Shown here in pieces: positions 1 through 8,922 of a stretch of DNA of 64,000 nucleotides. The notes under the pieces are model-generated. The model was not told the DNA's origin, did no database searches, and saw only the letters and a list, made by a program, of their open reading frames with translations. A program made the translations under genes and the position numbers. Source of the stretch: Nocardioides marmotae (GTDB taxonomy: Bacteria; Actinomycetota; Actinomycetes; Propionibacteriales; Nocardioidaceae); NCBI RefSeq assembly GCF_013177455.1, contig NZ_CP053660.1, positions 4,327,339-4,391,338 on the forward strand. The letters run 5' to 3'. The first letter of the stretch is position 1, and each line of letters starts with the position of its first letter.

Positions 1-291
1 GGTCGTCTGCGGGGTGGCGAACGGGCCGTCGTACGCCGCCGTCACCTGGGCCGCGATGCCGCGCGCGACCGACGGGGCGGCCGCGCCGGGCTGGTAGACC
101 CAGGACAGCCCGGTCAGCCGGTTGGGCGCCTCGTCGAGGCGGGTGACCAGGTAGGAGCTGGTCACCGCGGCGGAGAAGACCGGGCCGAGCACGGCCGACC
201 CGATCGCCAGCGCGAGCAGCAGCACCGACCCGCCCGAGAGCAGGGCGCGCGAGCGCAGCCCGCGCAGGACGGTGGCGAGCAGCGTCCTCAT
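1..291 (-). CDS. ABC exporter FtsX-type permease, N-terminal part
   Basis: Only the first 97 codons are in the window; the gene runs off the left edge. The N-terminus has a basic stretch followed by a hydrophobic segment (about residues 17-40), as in FtsX/MacB-type permeases. Its ATG overlaps the stop codon of the preceding permease gene (ATGA), so it is the fourth gene of the operon that starts at 4299. I infer that it is the second permease subunit of the exporter; the substrate cannot be told from the sequence. Confidence 0.6.
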   Translation of the reverse strand, partial: MRTLLATVLRGLRSRALLSGGSVLLLALAIGSAVLGPVFSAAVTSSYLVTRLDEAPNRLTGLSWVYQPGAAAPSVARGIAAQVTAAYDGPFATPQTT

Positions 292-2594
292 CGGGTGGCC
301 TCCTCGCGCAGGATCGCCGGGCGGCTCTCGGCGGCGGGGGCGGTGCGGCCGCGGCCGGTGACGCCCAGGACGACGGCGGCGACCACGAGGGCGGCGACGA
401 CCAGCGGCGCGAGCGCCGGGCCGGTGGTCAGGGGCACGGCGTGCTCGGGCACGTCGACGAGCGCGAGGTGCGCCAGCAGCAGGCGGGCCGCGAGGGCCGC
501 GCCGACGACCGTGGCGACGAGCGCGGCGGCGGCGAGCCAGGCGGCCTCGGCGAGCCCCGCGGCCCGCAGCCGCGCGGGCGCCAGCCCGACGACCCGGAGC
601 GCGGCGACGTCGCGCAGCCACCCCGCGCGCTGGCGGGCGACCGCGGTCACCAGGACGAGCACCGCGACGAGCAGCGCGAAGCCCGCCACCAGCGCGTAGA
701 CGAGCGCCTGCGCCGACCCGCTCTCCGCGGCCACGTCCTCCTCGACCTGCGCGAGCGTGCGGACCTCGGCGCCCTCGGCGTCGGCCAGGGTCTCGACCAG
801 GTCGCCGGGGGCGTCGGCGCGGACCAGCACCATCGGCTCCGCGGCGGGCACGGTCGGCGGGCTGCCCACCGCGGCGCGCGGCAGGTCCGCGAGGAGCCCG
901 TCGGCCTCGACGAGCGGGAGCGCGGGGAAGCGCTCGAGCACCCCGGCGGGCCGGTCGTCGCCGCCGACGGAGTCGAGCAGCGGCGGCCCGTCGGGCCACA
1001 CCGCGGTGTCGGTGGCCAGCACCGGCGTGCTCGGCGCCTCGACGGTGCGGACGGCGACCTGCGGGCGGTCGGCGGTGCGGGCCAGCAGCCCCAGGTCGAC
1101 CGGCAGCGCGCCGCCGGGGCGGCCGAACCGGTCGGGGCCCTCGGGCTCCCAGCCGCCGTCGAGCAGGTCGACCTCCGGGGCGTCGGCCGGGCCGGGCGGG
1201 CGCAGCCGGAGGCCGGAGAGGACGTACGGCAGCGGGCTGGTGCCGGGCGTGCGGTCCAGCACGACCCGCTCGACCAGGCACCCGTCCGCGCAGTCGGTCA
1301 CCGGGCGCTCGACGGTCACCGGCGAGCCGTCGCGCGGGACCTCCGCGAACACCGGCACGAAGCGCTCCTCACCGCTCGCGTCGCGCAGCTCCAGGGTCAC
1401 CAGCGGCCGGAGCAGCCCGTCGGTGCGGGGGCTGACCCCGCGCAGGGTCACCACCAGGGTGCCGCCGGTGACGACCCCGGCGGAGGTGCCGGCCAGCTCC
1501 GCGACGTGGCCGGCCACGCCCGCGGCCGGGGTGTCGGCGAGGAAGTCGCCGACCACGGCGTCGTACCGCTCGGTGTCGAGGAAGACCCGTCGCGCCGGCA
1601 CGCTGCCGCCGCCGGGGACCACGACCGCGGCCATCAGCCAGCGGCCGTCGGGGTCCAGGTCGCGGGTCAGGCCCAGGAGGCCGTCGGCGTCCTGCTCGGG
1701 CTGGGTGACCACGACCGGGGCGCCGGCGCGCAGCCGCGCGGTCTCGTCGGTCCAGTCGCCGACCTGTGCGGCGCCGGTGGCGGCCAGCGCGGCCACGACG
1801 GCGGCGGCGACCAGCACGCGCAGCGCGTCGCCGGCGTCGGCGGACCGGGCGATCCGGCGGGCCGCGAGGTACCCGGCCAGCGAGCCGCCCGCGCGGGCCA
1901 CCACCGCCCGCGCGCCCAGGCGCACGACCAGCACCGCGGCCTGCCCGACGGCCAGCCCGAGCAGCGCCGGGCCGGCCAGGACGACCCAGTCGGGCTCGTC
2001 GGCGGGCACCGTGGAGGCGCGGTAGGCCGCGACGACCGCCCCGACCACGACCAGCACGTCGAGGAACGTCGCCACCAGCCCGCGTCGCCGCGGTCGCGCC
2101 GCCGGAGTGACCTGGTCGGCGAGCGGCTCGCGCAGCGCGCCGGCCATGCCGGCCACCACGCCCACCAGGCCCGCGACGACGACGGCGAGGGTGGCCACCA
2201 CCCCACCGAGCGTGTACGTCGCCGGGTCGGCGTCGGTCCAGGCCGTCGTCGCGACCCGGGCGCCCAGCGTGCCGAGCAGCCAGCCGGCCAGCCCGCCGAG
2301 GAGGAGCACCAGCAGCGGCTCGAGCGCGAGGAGCACGTGCAGCGAGCGGCCCTCGAGCCCGCGCAGCCGGGCGATCGCGACCTCGCCGCGCCGGGCGGCC
2401 GCCAGCTCGCGACCGGTCGTCGGCACCGCGACCGCACCGAGCACGAGCAGCGGCACGGCCAGCGCCGCGGAGGTGCCGGCCGCCGCGGCCACGCCGAGCA
2501 CGCTCACGCAGCCGGCGGTCACCACGACGGTGAGCAGCAGGAGCGGGAGGAGCGTGCTGCGGCGCGACCAGGCGCCGCGGAGGGTCCGCTTCAC
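288..2594 (-). CDS. ABC transporter permease, FtsX-like
   Basis: The protein has 768 residues. Hydrophobic segments cluster at the N-terminus (about 15-65, 95-150, 175-260) and the C-terminus (about 640-760). Between them is a large, mostly hydrophilic extracytoplasmic region that contains a CADGC pair of cysteines. This is the usual layout of duplicated FtsX/MacB-type permeases, which move lipids, lipoproteins or peptides from the outer leaflet using ATP rather than forming a pore. The start is GTG, overlapping the ATPase stop codon (GTGA). The partner ATPases are the two genes upstream. The transported substrate is unknown. Confidence 0.8.
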   Translation of the reverse strand: MKRTLRGAWSRRSTLLPLLLLTVVVTAGCVSVLGVAAAAGTSAALAVPLLVLGAVAVPTTGRELAAARRGEVAIARLRGLEGRSLHVLLALEPLLVLLLGGLAGWLLGTLGARVATTAWTDADPATYTLGGVVATLAVVVAGLVGVVAGMAGALREPLADQVTPAARPRRRGLVATFLDVLVVVGAVVAAYRASTVPADEPDWVVLAGPALLGLAVGQAAVLVVRLGARAVVARAGGSLAGYLAARRIARSADAGDALRVLVAAAVVAALAATGAAQVGDWTDETARLRAGAPVVVTQPEQDADGLLGLTRDLDPDGRWLMAAVVVPGGGSVPARRVFLDTERYDAVVGDFLADTPAAGVAGHVAELAGTSAGVVTGGTLVVTLRGVSPRTDGLLRPLVTLELRDASGEERFVPVFAEVPRDGSPVTVERPVTDCADGCLVERVVLDRTPGTSPLPYVLSGLRLRPPGPADAPEVDLLDGGWEPEGPDRFGRPGGALPVDLGLLARTADRPQVAVRTVEAPSTPVLATDTAVWPDGPPLLDSVGGDDRPAGVLERFPALPLVEADGLLADLPRAAVGSPPTVPAAEPMVLVRADAPGDLVETLADAEGAEVRTLAQVEEDVAAESGSAQALVYALVAGFALLVAVLVLVTAVARQRAGWLRDVAALRVVGLAPARLRAAGLAEAAWLAAAALVATVVGAALAARLLLAHLALVDVPEHAVPLTTGPALAPLVVAALVVAAVVLGVTGRGRTAPAAESRPAILREEATR

Positions 2595-3433
2595 GCGGGG
2601 CCCGACGGGTCGCTGGGGCGGCGGAAGAGCGCGTGGTCCACCTCGGGCGCCGGCCGCTGCTCGGGGGCGGGCTCGGGGGCGGGCTCGGGGGCTGGGTCGG
2701 CCGCGGGGACAGGCTCGGTGACCGGAGCAGCCGCGGGCGCAGGTGCAGTGGCCTGCGCAGCAGCGGGCGCGGGAGCGGGTGCGGCACCGATGTCGACGCG
2801 CACCAGCCGGCCCTCGTCGAGGGCGACGTGGTCGTCGCAGGCCTCGACGACGGCGGGGTCGTGGGTGGCGACGACGACGACCGCGCCCCGCTCCGCCTCG
2901 CGGCGCAGCTCGGCGAGCACCAGCCCGCGGTTGCCCTCGTCGAGCTCGGAGGTCGGCTCGTCGGCGAGCAGCACCTGCGCGCCGACGCAGAGCCCACGGG
3001 CCAGCGCGACGCGTTGCATCTGCCCGCCGGAGAGCTCCTCGACCTGCCGGTCACCGAGGTCGGCGATGGAGAAGCGGGCCAGCGCGGCCTCGGCCCGCTC
3101 GTCGGCCTCGGCCGGCTCGACGCCGCGGGCGCGCAGCGCGATCGAGACGTTCTCCCGGGCCGAGAGGATCGGCACCAGCCCGTAGACCTGGAGCACGAAC
3201 GCGACCTCGGGCCGCGGGTCGCCGGTCCCCAGCCACATCGGCGCGCCGTCGCACGACGCCGTGCCGGTGGTCGGCTCGAGGAGGCCGCCGGCGATCGAGA
3301 GCAGGGTGGTCTTGCCCGAGCCGCTCGGCCCGGACAGCGCGGTCAGCCGTCCGGCGCGGAGCTCGAGGTCGATCCCCTCCAGCAGCGGGCGGCCGACGAC
3401 GTAGGAGACGCCGGTCAGGCGCAGCGCGCTCAT
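2591..3433 (-). CDS. ABC transporter ATP-binding protein
   Basis: A 280-residue nucleotide-binding subunit. It has Walker A GPSGSGKT at 35-42, a Q-loop glutamine near 82, signature LSGGQ at 134-138, Walker B VLLADE at 154-159 and the switch histidine near 191. It belongs to the LolD/MacB/FtsE type that works with FtsX-like permeases. After residue 217 there is a roughly 60-residue tail rich in Ala, Pro and Glu that is not part of the ABC fold and is probably disordered. ATG overlaps the stop of the upstream ATPase (ATGA), and the stop overlaps the GTG of the permease, so the genes are probably translationally coupled. Confidence 0.88.
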   Translation of the reverse strand: MSALRLTGVSYVVGRPLLEGIDLELRAGRLTALSGPSGSGKTTLLSIAGGLLEPTTGTASCDGAPMWLGTGDPRPEVAFVLQVYGLVPILSARENVSIALRARGVEPAEADERAEAALARFSIADLGDRQVEELSGGQMQRVALARGLCVGAQVLLADEPTSELDEGNRGLVLAELRREAERGAVVVVATHDPAVVEACDDHVALDEGRLVRVDIGAAPAPAPAAAQATAPAPAAAPVTEPVPAADPAPEPAPEPAPEQRPAPEVDHALFRRPSDPSGPA

Positions 3434-4299
3434 CGCCCCTCCTCCTCGGAGCGGGAGACGACCAGCCGGCTGTGGTCCTCCGGCTCGATCCGCACCAGCG
3501 TGCCGGGCGGCCACTGCTCGGCGAGGTGGGTGGGCAGGTGCACGACGCCCTCGGAGCCGATGACGACGTACTCCGCGCCGTCGCGGCCCTCCGACCCCAC
3601 CCGGCCGCCCTTCATCGTCACCGTGCGGGGGAAGGTCGCGGCGACCTCCGGCTGGTGGGTGACGACCACGACGGTGGTGCCGAGGTCGTCGCCGAGGGAG
3701 TGGATGAGCGCGATGACGTGGTCGCGGTCCTCGTGGGAGAGCTGGCTGGTCGGCTCGTCGGCGAGCAGCAGCTGCGGGCCGGTGGAGACCGCGCAGGCCA
3801 GGGCGAGCCGCTGCCGCTGGCCGCCGGACATCGTGGAGACGACCTGGTCGGCCTGCTGCTCGAGGCCGACCCGGCCGAGCAGCTCGGCCTCGGGCAGCGC
3901 CGCGCGCCGCTCGGCCGACGACAGCGCGAGCCGGGCGAAGGCGATGTTCTGGCGGGCGGTGGCGTAGGGCAGCAGGTTGCGGGTCGAGCCCTGGAGCATC
4001 GTGCTGACCCGGCGGGCGCGGACCCGGGCGAGGTAGCGCTCGCCCATCCGCGAGACCTCCTCCTCGCCGAGGAAGATCCGGCCGGCGCTGGGCTTCTGGA
4101 TCCCGCCGAGCAGGGTCAGCAGCGTGGACTTGCCCGACCCGCTGGGGCCGAGGAACGCCACCCGCTCGCCGGCCGCGATGGTCAGGTCGACCCCCTGCAG
4201 CGCGACGACGTCGTGGCCCTCGAAGGTGCGGTAGAGGTGCACGACGCCCTCGCACCGCACGCGCAGGCCTCCCGGCCGCTCGTCCACCGTCGTCGTCAC
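3430..4299 (-). CDS. ABC transporter ATPase with AbrB-like tail
   Basis: A 289-residue ATPase and the first gene of the exporter operon. It has Walker A GPSGSGKS at 51-58, signature MSGGQ at 157-161, Walker B LLLADEP at 177-183 and the switch histidine at 215. The GTG start is preceded by a purine-rich GAGGGGCAGGGG stretch; longer in-frame ATG starts upstream have no homology-like sequence. Residues 243-283 form an extra C-terminal module (VIGSEGVVHLP...) whose pattern resembles an AbrB/SpoVT swapped-hairpin domain; that resemblance is my reading. Two different ATPases in one operon suggest a heterodimeric motor. Confidence 0.85.
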   Translation of the reverse strand: MTTTVDERPGGLRVRCEGVVHLYRTFEGHDVVALQGVDLTIAAGERVAFLGPSGSGKSTLLTLLGGIQKPSAGRIFLGEEEVSRMGERYLARVRARRVSTMLQGSTRNLLPYATARQNIAFARLALSSAERRAALPEAELLGRVGLEQQADQVVSTMSGGQRQRLALACAVSTGPQLLLADEPTSQLSHEDRDHVIALIHSLGDDLGTTVVVVTHQPEVAATFPRTVTMKGGRVGSEGRDGAEYVVIGSEGVVHLPTHLAEQWPPGTLVRIEPEDHSRLVVSRSEEEGR

Positions 4300-4441
4300 G
4301 CCCCTGCCCCTCGCTGCTGTCCGCCTGATGTCCGCCCGGCGTCCCCCACGCGAGGGACAGGACACCGTAGGCCCTCGGCCCGCGGCAATCGTCTGGGTGG
4401 GTTCGTCATCGTTTCGTGGCCGGGGCGTAGGTTTCCGCCCC

Positions 4442-5743
4442 GTGGCTGGATCGGGGCAGGCGGCGCAGCGCTTCCGCGGACTGCTGGCCGACACCCGGCC
4501 GCTGCGCGACGACAACTTCCGGCGGCTGTGGGTCGCCAACATCATCACCGTCATCGGCGCGCAGCTGACGGTGGTCGCGGTGCCGGCGCAGATCTACGCC
4601 GAGACCGGCTCCTCGGCGTACGTCGGGCTCACCGGCCTCTTCGGCCTGGTCCCGCTCGTGGTCTTCGGGCTGTACGGCGGCGCGCTGGCCGACGTCTTCG
4701 ACCGCCGCACGATCCTCATCGTCACCACGCTCGGGCTGATCGGCACCAGCGCGCTGTTCTGGCTCCAGGCGGCGGTCGGCGGGGTCGACGTGTGGCTGCT
4801 GCTGAGCCTGTTCGCGGTGCAGCAGGCGTTCTTCGCGGTCAACCAGCCCACCCGCAGCGCCCTGCTCCCGCGGCTGCTGCCCCCCGAGCTGCTCCCCGCG
4901 GCGAACTCGCTGAACATGACCGTCTTCCAGGCCGGCGCGATCGCCGGGCCGCTCGTGGCCGGCGCGCTGATCCCGGTGCTGGGCTTCGAGTGGCTCTACC
5001 TCGTCGACACCCTCACGCTGCTCGCGACGTTGAGCGCGGTCGTCCGGCTGCCCCCGCTGCCGGTGATCGGCGCGCTCGCGGGCGCGCCGGGCCTGCGGTC
5101 GGTGGTCGAGGGGCTGGCCTACCTGCGCGGGCACCCCGTGCTGCTCATGTCCTTCGTGGTCGACATCATCGCGATGGTCTTCGGCATGCCACGGGCGCTC
5201 TTCCCCGAGATCGCCCACCTCGACTTCGGCGGGCCCGACGAGGGCGGACTGGTCTTCGCGGCGCTCTTCGCCGCGATCCCCGCCGGCGCGGTGATCGGCG
5301 GCGTGCTCAGCGGCTGGGTCTCGCGGATCGAGCGCCAGGGCCTGGCGGTCATCTGGTGCATCCTCGTCTGGGGCGTCGCCATGACCGGCTTCGGGCTCGC
5401 GGTGGGGCTGGCCGACCGCTGGCGCGAGCCGATGCTGGTGGCCGCGCTGCTCATGCTCGTGGTCGGCGGCGCCGCCGACATGGCCTCCGCGGCGTTCCGC
5501 AGCTCGATGCTCCAGGCCGCGGCGAACGACTCCGTCCGGGGCCGGTTGCAGGGCGTCTTCATCGTCGTCGTCGCCGGCGGCCCCCGGGTCGCCGACGTCG
5601 CGCACGGGGCGGCGGCGGCCGCGGTCGGCACCGCCGCGGCGGCGGCCGGCGGCGGCGTGCTGGTGGTCGTCGGGACGGTCGTGGCGGCGCTCGCGGTGCC
5701 GTCCTTCGTGCGCTACCGGATCACGCGCCCAGCAACCCCCTGA
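4442..5743 (+). CDS. MFS transporter, EntS/MFS_3-like
   Basis: A 433-residue membrane protein with about 12 hydrophobic segments. The N-terminal sequence LRDDNFRRLWVANIITVIG and the later GALADVFDRR loop are typical of MFS_3 (EntS-like) efflux proteins. Motif A is seen as G-x-L-A-D-x-x-D-R-R between the second and third helices. The GTG start at 4442 is chosen because homology-like sequence begins there; upstream codons in frame look non-coding. It is divergent from the ABC operon, with a 142-base shared promoter region. A role in drug or siderophore export is inferred from the family only. Confidence 0.82.
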   Translation: MAGSGQAAQRFRGLLADTRPLRDDNFRRLWVANIITVIGAQLTVVAVPAQIYAETGSSAYVGLTGLFGLVPLVVFGLYGGALADVFDRRTILIVTTLGLIGTSALFWLQAAVGGVDVWLLLSLFAVQQAFFAVNQPTRSALLPRLLPPELLPAANSLNMTVFQAGAIAGPLVAGALIPVLGFEWLYLVDTLTLLATLSAVVRLPPLPVIGALAGAPGLRSVVEGLAYLRGHPVLLMSFVVDIIAMVFGMPRALFPEIAHLDFGGPDEGGLVFAALFAAIPAGAVIGGVLSGWVSRIERQGLAVIWCILVWGVAMTGFGLAVGLADRWREPMLVAALLMLVVGGAADMASAAFRSSMLQAAANDSVRGRLQGVFIVVVAGGPRVADVAHGAAAAAVGTAAAAAGGGVLVVVGTVVAALAVPSFVRYRITRPATP

Positions 5744-6224
5744 CGTACGCCGCCTGGCCGACGTGCTGGGCGTCGTCGTCGAGCACGCTCACCAGCCGCA
5801 CGCCGAGCGTCACCGGCGGGTCCCAGCTGTCGTCGACGACCCGGTCGAGGTCCTCGGGGGCGACCGTGTCGAGGAACGCCAGGGTCTGCTCGTGCACCGC
5901 GCGCAGGTAGCCCGCCAGCAGGTCCGCCGACACCCGGACCCGGCCGACCGCCTCGGCGTCCTGGCCGTAGCCGGTCGCGCCCGACTCGAAGGGCAGGTCG
6001 AACCGGTCGACCCACCCCTGCGCGGTCCACACCTGCTCGCGGCCGGCCACGTCGGCCACGTGGTCGTCCTGCACCCGCGCGAGGTGCCAGACCAGCCACG
6101 CGATCGAGTTCGTCTGCGGCGCCGGCCGCACGGCCAGCTGGTCGGTGGTCAGGCCGTCCACGACCGCCGTACCGCTCTCCACGACGCGACCGAACGCGTC
6201 CTTCAACAGATCCGTCGGAGTCAT
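5721..6224 (-). CDS. DinB-fold protein
   Basis: A 167-residue protein with the four-helix DinB/YfiT pattern: His47 in WLVWHLAR and His154 in DDDAQHVGQAAYVRG fit the metal-binding histidines of this superfamily, which includes mycothiol- and bacillithiol-dependent transferases. No mycothiol-specific extension is visible, so the substrate is unknown. The 3' end overlaps the end of the convergent MFS gene by 23 bases. A TACCGT box lies 8 bases before the ATG. Confident as to fold, not as to reaction. Confidence 0.75.
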   Translation of the reverse strand: MTPTDLLKDAFGRVVESGTAVVDGLTTDQLAVRPAPQTNSIAWLVWHLARVQDDHVADVAGREQVWTAQGWVDRFDLPFESGATGYGQDAEAVGRVRVSADLLAGYLRAVHEQTLAFLDTVAPEDLDRVVDDSWDPPVTLGVRLVSVLDDDAQHVGQAAYVRGLLGA

Positions 6225-6272
6225 GCCACCCGACGGTACGTCGGGGCCGGGGGTACCGGTCGCGAGGAGATC

Positions 6273-6412
6273 ATGCCGCTGCTGCGCCGCCTCGGCACCG
6301 CGCGCCCGACATGCACGCGATGCTCGAGGTCACCCAGGAGCTCAGCAAGCTGGTGATGAACCTGCCGGGCATGGGCCGGACCGAGAAGAAGGCCGACGAC
6401 CAGCGGGACTGA
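6273..6412 (+). pseudogene. Small frameshifted ORF or remnant
   Basis: A GAGGAG sequence precedes ATG at 6273, which opens MPLLRRLGTARP, but that frame drifts into an unlikely composition and stops at 6356. A second frame opens at ATG 6311 and runs to TGA at 6412 with a plausible helical sequence (MHAMLEVTQELSKLVMNLPG followed by a charged tail). Joining the two frames needs a one- or two-base shift near 6305-6310. I do not recognise the product. It could be a degraded gene, a sequencing indel in a real protein of about 46 residues, or chance. Confidence 0.35.
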
Positions 6413-6469
6413 GTCGTCGCTGCCCGCCGGGCCCTGCGTCTCCCCGCCGGGCGTGGGTACCGCTCCCGC

Positions 6470-7462
6470 ATGACGCGCTTCGGCTACACCCTGATGACCG
6501 AGCAGAGCGGCCCGCGGGAGCTGGTGAAGTACGCCGTCGCCGCCGAGCCCGCCGGCTTCGACTTCGAGGTCTCCAGCGACCACTACTCCCCCTGGCTGAC
6601 CGAGCAGGGCCACGCGCCGTACGCCTGGACCGTCCTCGGCGCGGTCGCCCAGGCCACCGAGCGGGTGGGCCTGATGACGTACGTGACCTGCCCGACGCTG
6701 CGCTACCACCCCGCCGTCGTCGCCCAGAAGGCCGCGACCCTCCAGATCCTCGCCGAGGGGCGGTTCACCCTCGGGCTCGGCAGCGGGGAGAACCTCAACG
6801 AGCACGTCGTCGGCGCCGGTTGGCCCGCCATCGGGCAGCGCCAGGAGATGCTCACCGAGGCGATCGAGATCATCCGCGCGCTGCACACCGGCGAGCTCGT
6901 CGACTACCGCGGGCAGCACTTCGACGTCGAGTCCGCCCGCGTCTGGGACCTCCCCGAGGAGGCCGTCGAGATCGGCGTCGCCGTCGCCGGCGAGCGGGGC
7001 CTGGAGCAGCTGGCGCCGCTGGCCGACCACCTCATCGGCACCGAGCCGCGCGCCGATCTCATCGAGGGCTGGAACGGCATCGACGGCGCCCCCACCATCG
7101 GCTCCCCGGCCCGCGCGGTCGGGCAGATCCCGATCTGCTGGGCGCCGAGCGAGGAGGCCGCCGTGGCGCTCGCGCACGAGCAGTTCCGCTGGTTCGCCGG
7201 CGGCTGGAAGGTCAACGCCGACCTGCCCACCCCCGCCGGCTTCGCCGGCGCCACGCAGTTCGTGCGCCCCGAGGACGTCGCCGACGCCATCCCCTGCGGG
7301 CCCGACCTCGACAAGATCGTCGACTCAGTCTCCGCCTACTGGGAGGCCGGCTTCACCGACATCGCCCTCGTCCAGGTCGGCGACGCCCTCCAGGAGCAGT
7401 TCCTCACCGACGCCGCCCTCCCCCTCCTCGAGAAGCTCCGCGCCGCCGCGCCGTCCTCCTGA
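6470..7462 (+). CDS. F420-type LLM class oxidoreductase
   Basis: A 330-residue TIM-barrel protein of the luciferase-like monooxygenase superfamily, in the G6PDH/TIGR03557-type group whose members use coenzyme F420. It opens with RFGYTLMTEQ, has VSSDHYSPW near residue 36, and has the GSGENLNEHV motif near 100 that contacts the cofactor in this family. The length matches the family. Actinobacteria commonly carry several paralogues of unknown substrate, so this one cannot be assigned to glucose-6-phosphate. It stands alone, facing the DUF222-HNH unit downstream. Confidence 0.85.
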   Translation: MTRFGYTLMTEQSGPRELVKYAVAAEPAGFDFEVSSDHYSPWLTEQGHAPYAWTVLGAVAQATERVGLMTYVTCPTLRYHPAVVAQKAATLQILAEGRFTLGLGSGENLNEHVVGAGWPAIGQRQEMLTEAIEIIRALHTGELVDYRGQHFDVESARVWDLPEEAVEIGVAVAGERGLEQLAPLADHLIGTEPRADLIEGWNGIDGAPTIGSPARAVGQIPICWAPSEEAAVALAHEQFRWFAGGWKVNADLPTPAGFAGATQFVRPEDVADAIPCGPDLDKIVDSVSAYWEAGFTDIALVQVGDALQEQFLTDAALPLLEKLRAAAPSS

Positions 7463-7604
7463 TCTCTCCGCCCCGCCGCTTCCCGCCTGCGGCCTGCGGG
7501 TCGCGGGTGGTTGCGGTGGGGGCAGCTACGGGAGAGGTACGGCGCGTGGTTGCGGCGGCCTCCCGAGACCGGGCCGAAACTTCTCGAAGTCGTGTCTCGA
7601 CATG

Positions 7605-7634
7605 CGGTCTGACCTGGGGAAACGCCGGTCTGAC
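7605..7634 (+). promoter_or_regulatory. Paired CGGTCTGAC sites before HNH gene
   Basis: The nonamer CGGTCTGAC occurs at 7605-7613 and again at 7626-7634, 21 bases apart (two helical turns). The same pair with the same spacing precedes copy 2 at 23921 and 23942. Phased direct repeats upstream of a gene suggest a binding site for a tandem-binding protein, but none is identified. Confidence 0.4.
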
Positions 7635-7662
7635 TGTCGGTGGCGGGTGCTTGAGTAGACCC

Positions 7663-8922
7663 ATGGCCAAGGACTCTCGACACCACGCACACACCGTGTG
7701 CCGGGCTGTCGCGAAGTCCCGCCGCAAGACCCGCCAGGCGGCGACCGCGGACCTGTGGTCGATGTCGGACGAGGACGTCCAAGCCGCCCTTGTCGAGGCC
7801 GAGAAGCTCCGTGCGCAGGCCGACGCCCTCGCACTCCGCCTGGTCGCTGAGGCCGACCGTCGGCACGCCGGCGAACGAGCCGGCGCCACGGACACCGCGT
7901 CGTGGTGGGCCCACCGGACCCGCCAGGAGCGGCGGGTGGCGAAGGGGCGGGCGCGGTTGGCGGAGTCCTTGGACCGGCACGAGCCCACGGCGGCCGCGCT
8001 GGTCGAGGGCGCGATCTCGGTCGACCACGCCCGGGTGGTCACCTCGTGTGTCGATCGGTTGCCCGACGACCTCGAGGACCCCACCGTCCCCACCCGTGCC
8101 GAGCAGTACCTCCTGCACGAGGCTCAGCACCTCGACCCGAAGACGCTGGCGGTGCTCGCCAAGCACGTCCTGACCGTGGTCGCGCCCGAGATCGGCGAGG
8201 CCCGCGACGCAGCCGCCCTCGAACGTGAGGAACGTGAGGCTCGGGCGGGTGCGTGGCTGACGATGTGCCCGGACGGGAAGGGCAGCGTGCGCGGGAAGTT
8301 CTCGATCCCCGAGCTGCACGCCGCGATGCTCCACAAGACCCTCCTCGCCTACGCCGCCCCGAAGCACCAGGCCGCTACGAAAGATCCCGAAGCGGAACTG
8401 GCCGAGCGCCGGCCATCACCGGAACGGATGGGGGATGCGTTCTGCGAGCTCCTCGAACGACTCCCCACCGACCAGCTCCCGAAGCTCGGCGGCCTCAACG
8501 CCACCGTCGTCGTCACCCTCGACCTCGAGTCACTGACGGGTGGGCTCGCGCCGGGAGTGCTCGACGACGGGAGCGCGATCTCCGCCGCGACTGCCCGCCG
8601 GCTGGCTTGCGAGGCCGGTCTCATCCCGGCCGTGCTCGGCACCAGGTCCGAGCTGCTCGACCTCGGCCGGAAGACGCGACTGTTCTCCGGCGCCCAACGC
8701 CGCGGACTCAACCTCACCCAGCCCACCTGCACCGCCCAGGGCTGCGACTGGCCCGCCCACCTGTGCCACGCCCACCACGACCAACCCTGGGCCCACGGCG
8801 GCAAGACGGATCTCGCCAACGCCCGCAACCTCTGCCCCCGGCACCACGCCCGCATCCACGACCCCGCCTTCGAGACCACCCACCTCCCGAACGGGCGGGT
8901 TGCCTTCCACCGGCGGACATAG
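7663..8922 (+). CDS. DUF222/13E12-type HNH endonuclease, copy 1
   Basis: A 419-residue protein. The N-terminal 300 residues are the helical DUF222 region found in 13E12-repeat proteins of actinobacteria. The C-terminus is an HNH nuclease module: a zinc-type CTAQGCDW pair, then LCHAHHDQPW, then N-x-x-N-L-C-P-R-HH. All the expected His and Asn residues are present, so it looks intact. ATG at 7663 is supported by near-identity of this start and its leader with copy 2. In M. tuberculosis the REP13E12 family is multicopy and one copy holds a prophage attachment site; the cellular role of the family is not established. Confidence 0.88.
   Translation: MAKDSRHHAHTVCRAVAKSRRKTRQAATADLWSMSDEDVQAALVEAEKLRAQADALALRLVAEADRRHAGERAGATDTASWWAHRTRQERRVAKGRARLAESLDRHEPTAAALVEGAISVDHARVVTSCVDRLPDDLEDPTVPTRAEQYLLHEAQHLDPKTLAVLAKHVLTVVAPEIGEARDAAALEREEREARAGAWLTMCPDGKGSVRGKFSIPELHAAMLHKTLLAYAAPKHQAATKDPEAELAERRPSPERMGDAFCELLERLPTDQLPKLGGLNATVVVTLDLESLTGGLAPGVLDDGSAISAATARRLACEAGLIPAVLGTRSELLDLGRKTRLFSGAQRRGLNLTQPTCTAQGCDWPAHLCHAHHDQPWAHGGKTDLANARNLCPRHHARIHDPAFETTHLPNGRVAFHRRT

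Noticed and set aside
441..3185. Very long open frame on the plus strand opposite the ABC genes
   Set aside because: It is an antisense frame of high-GC DNA with no recognisable domain; the minus-strand frame has Walker motifs and an operon layout.
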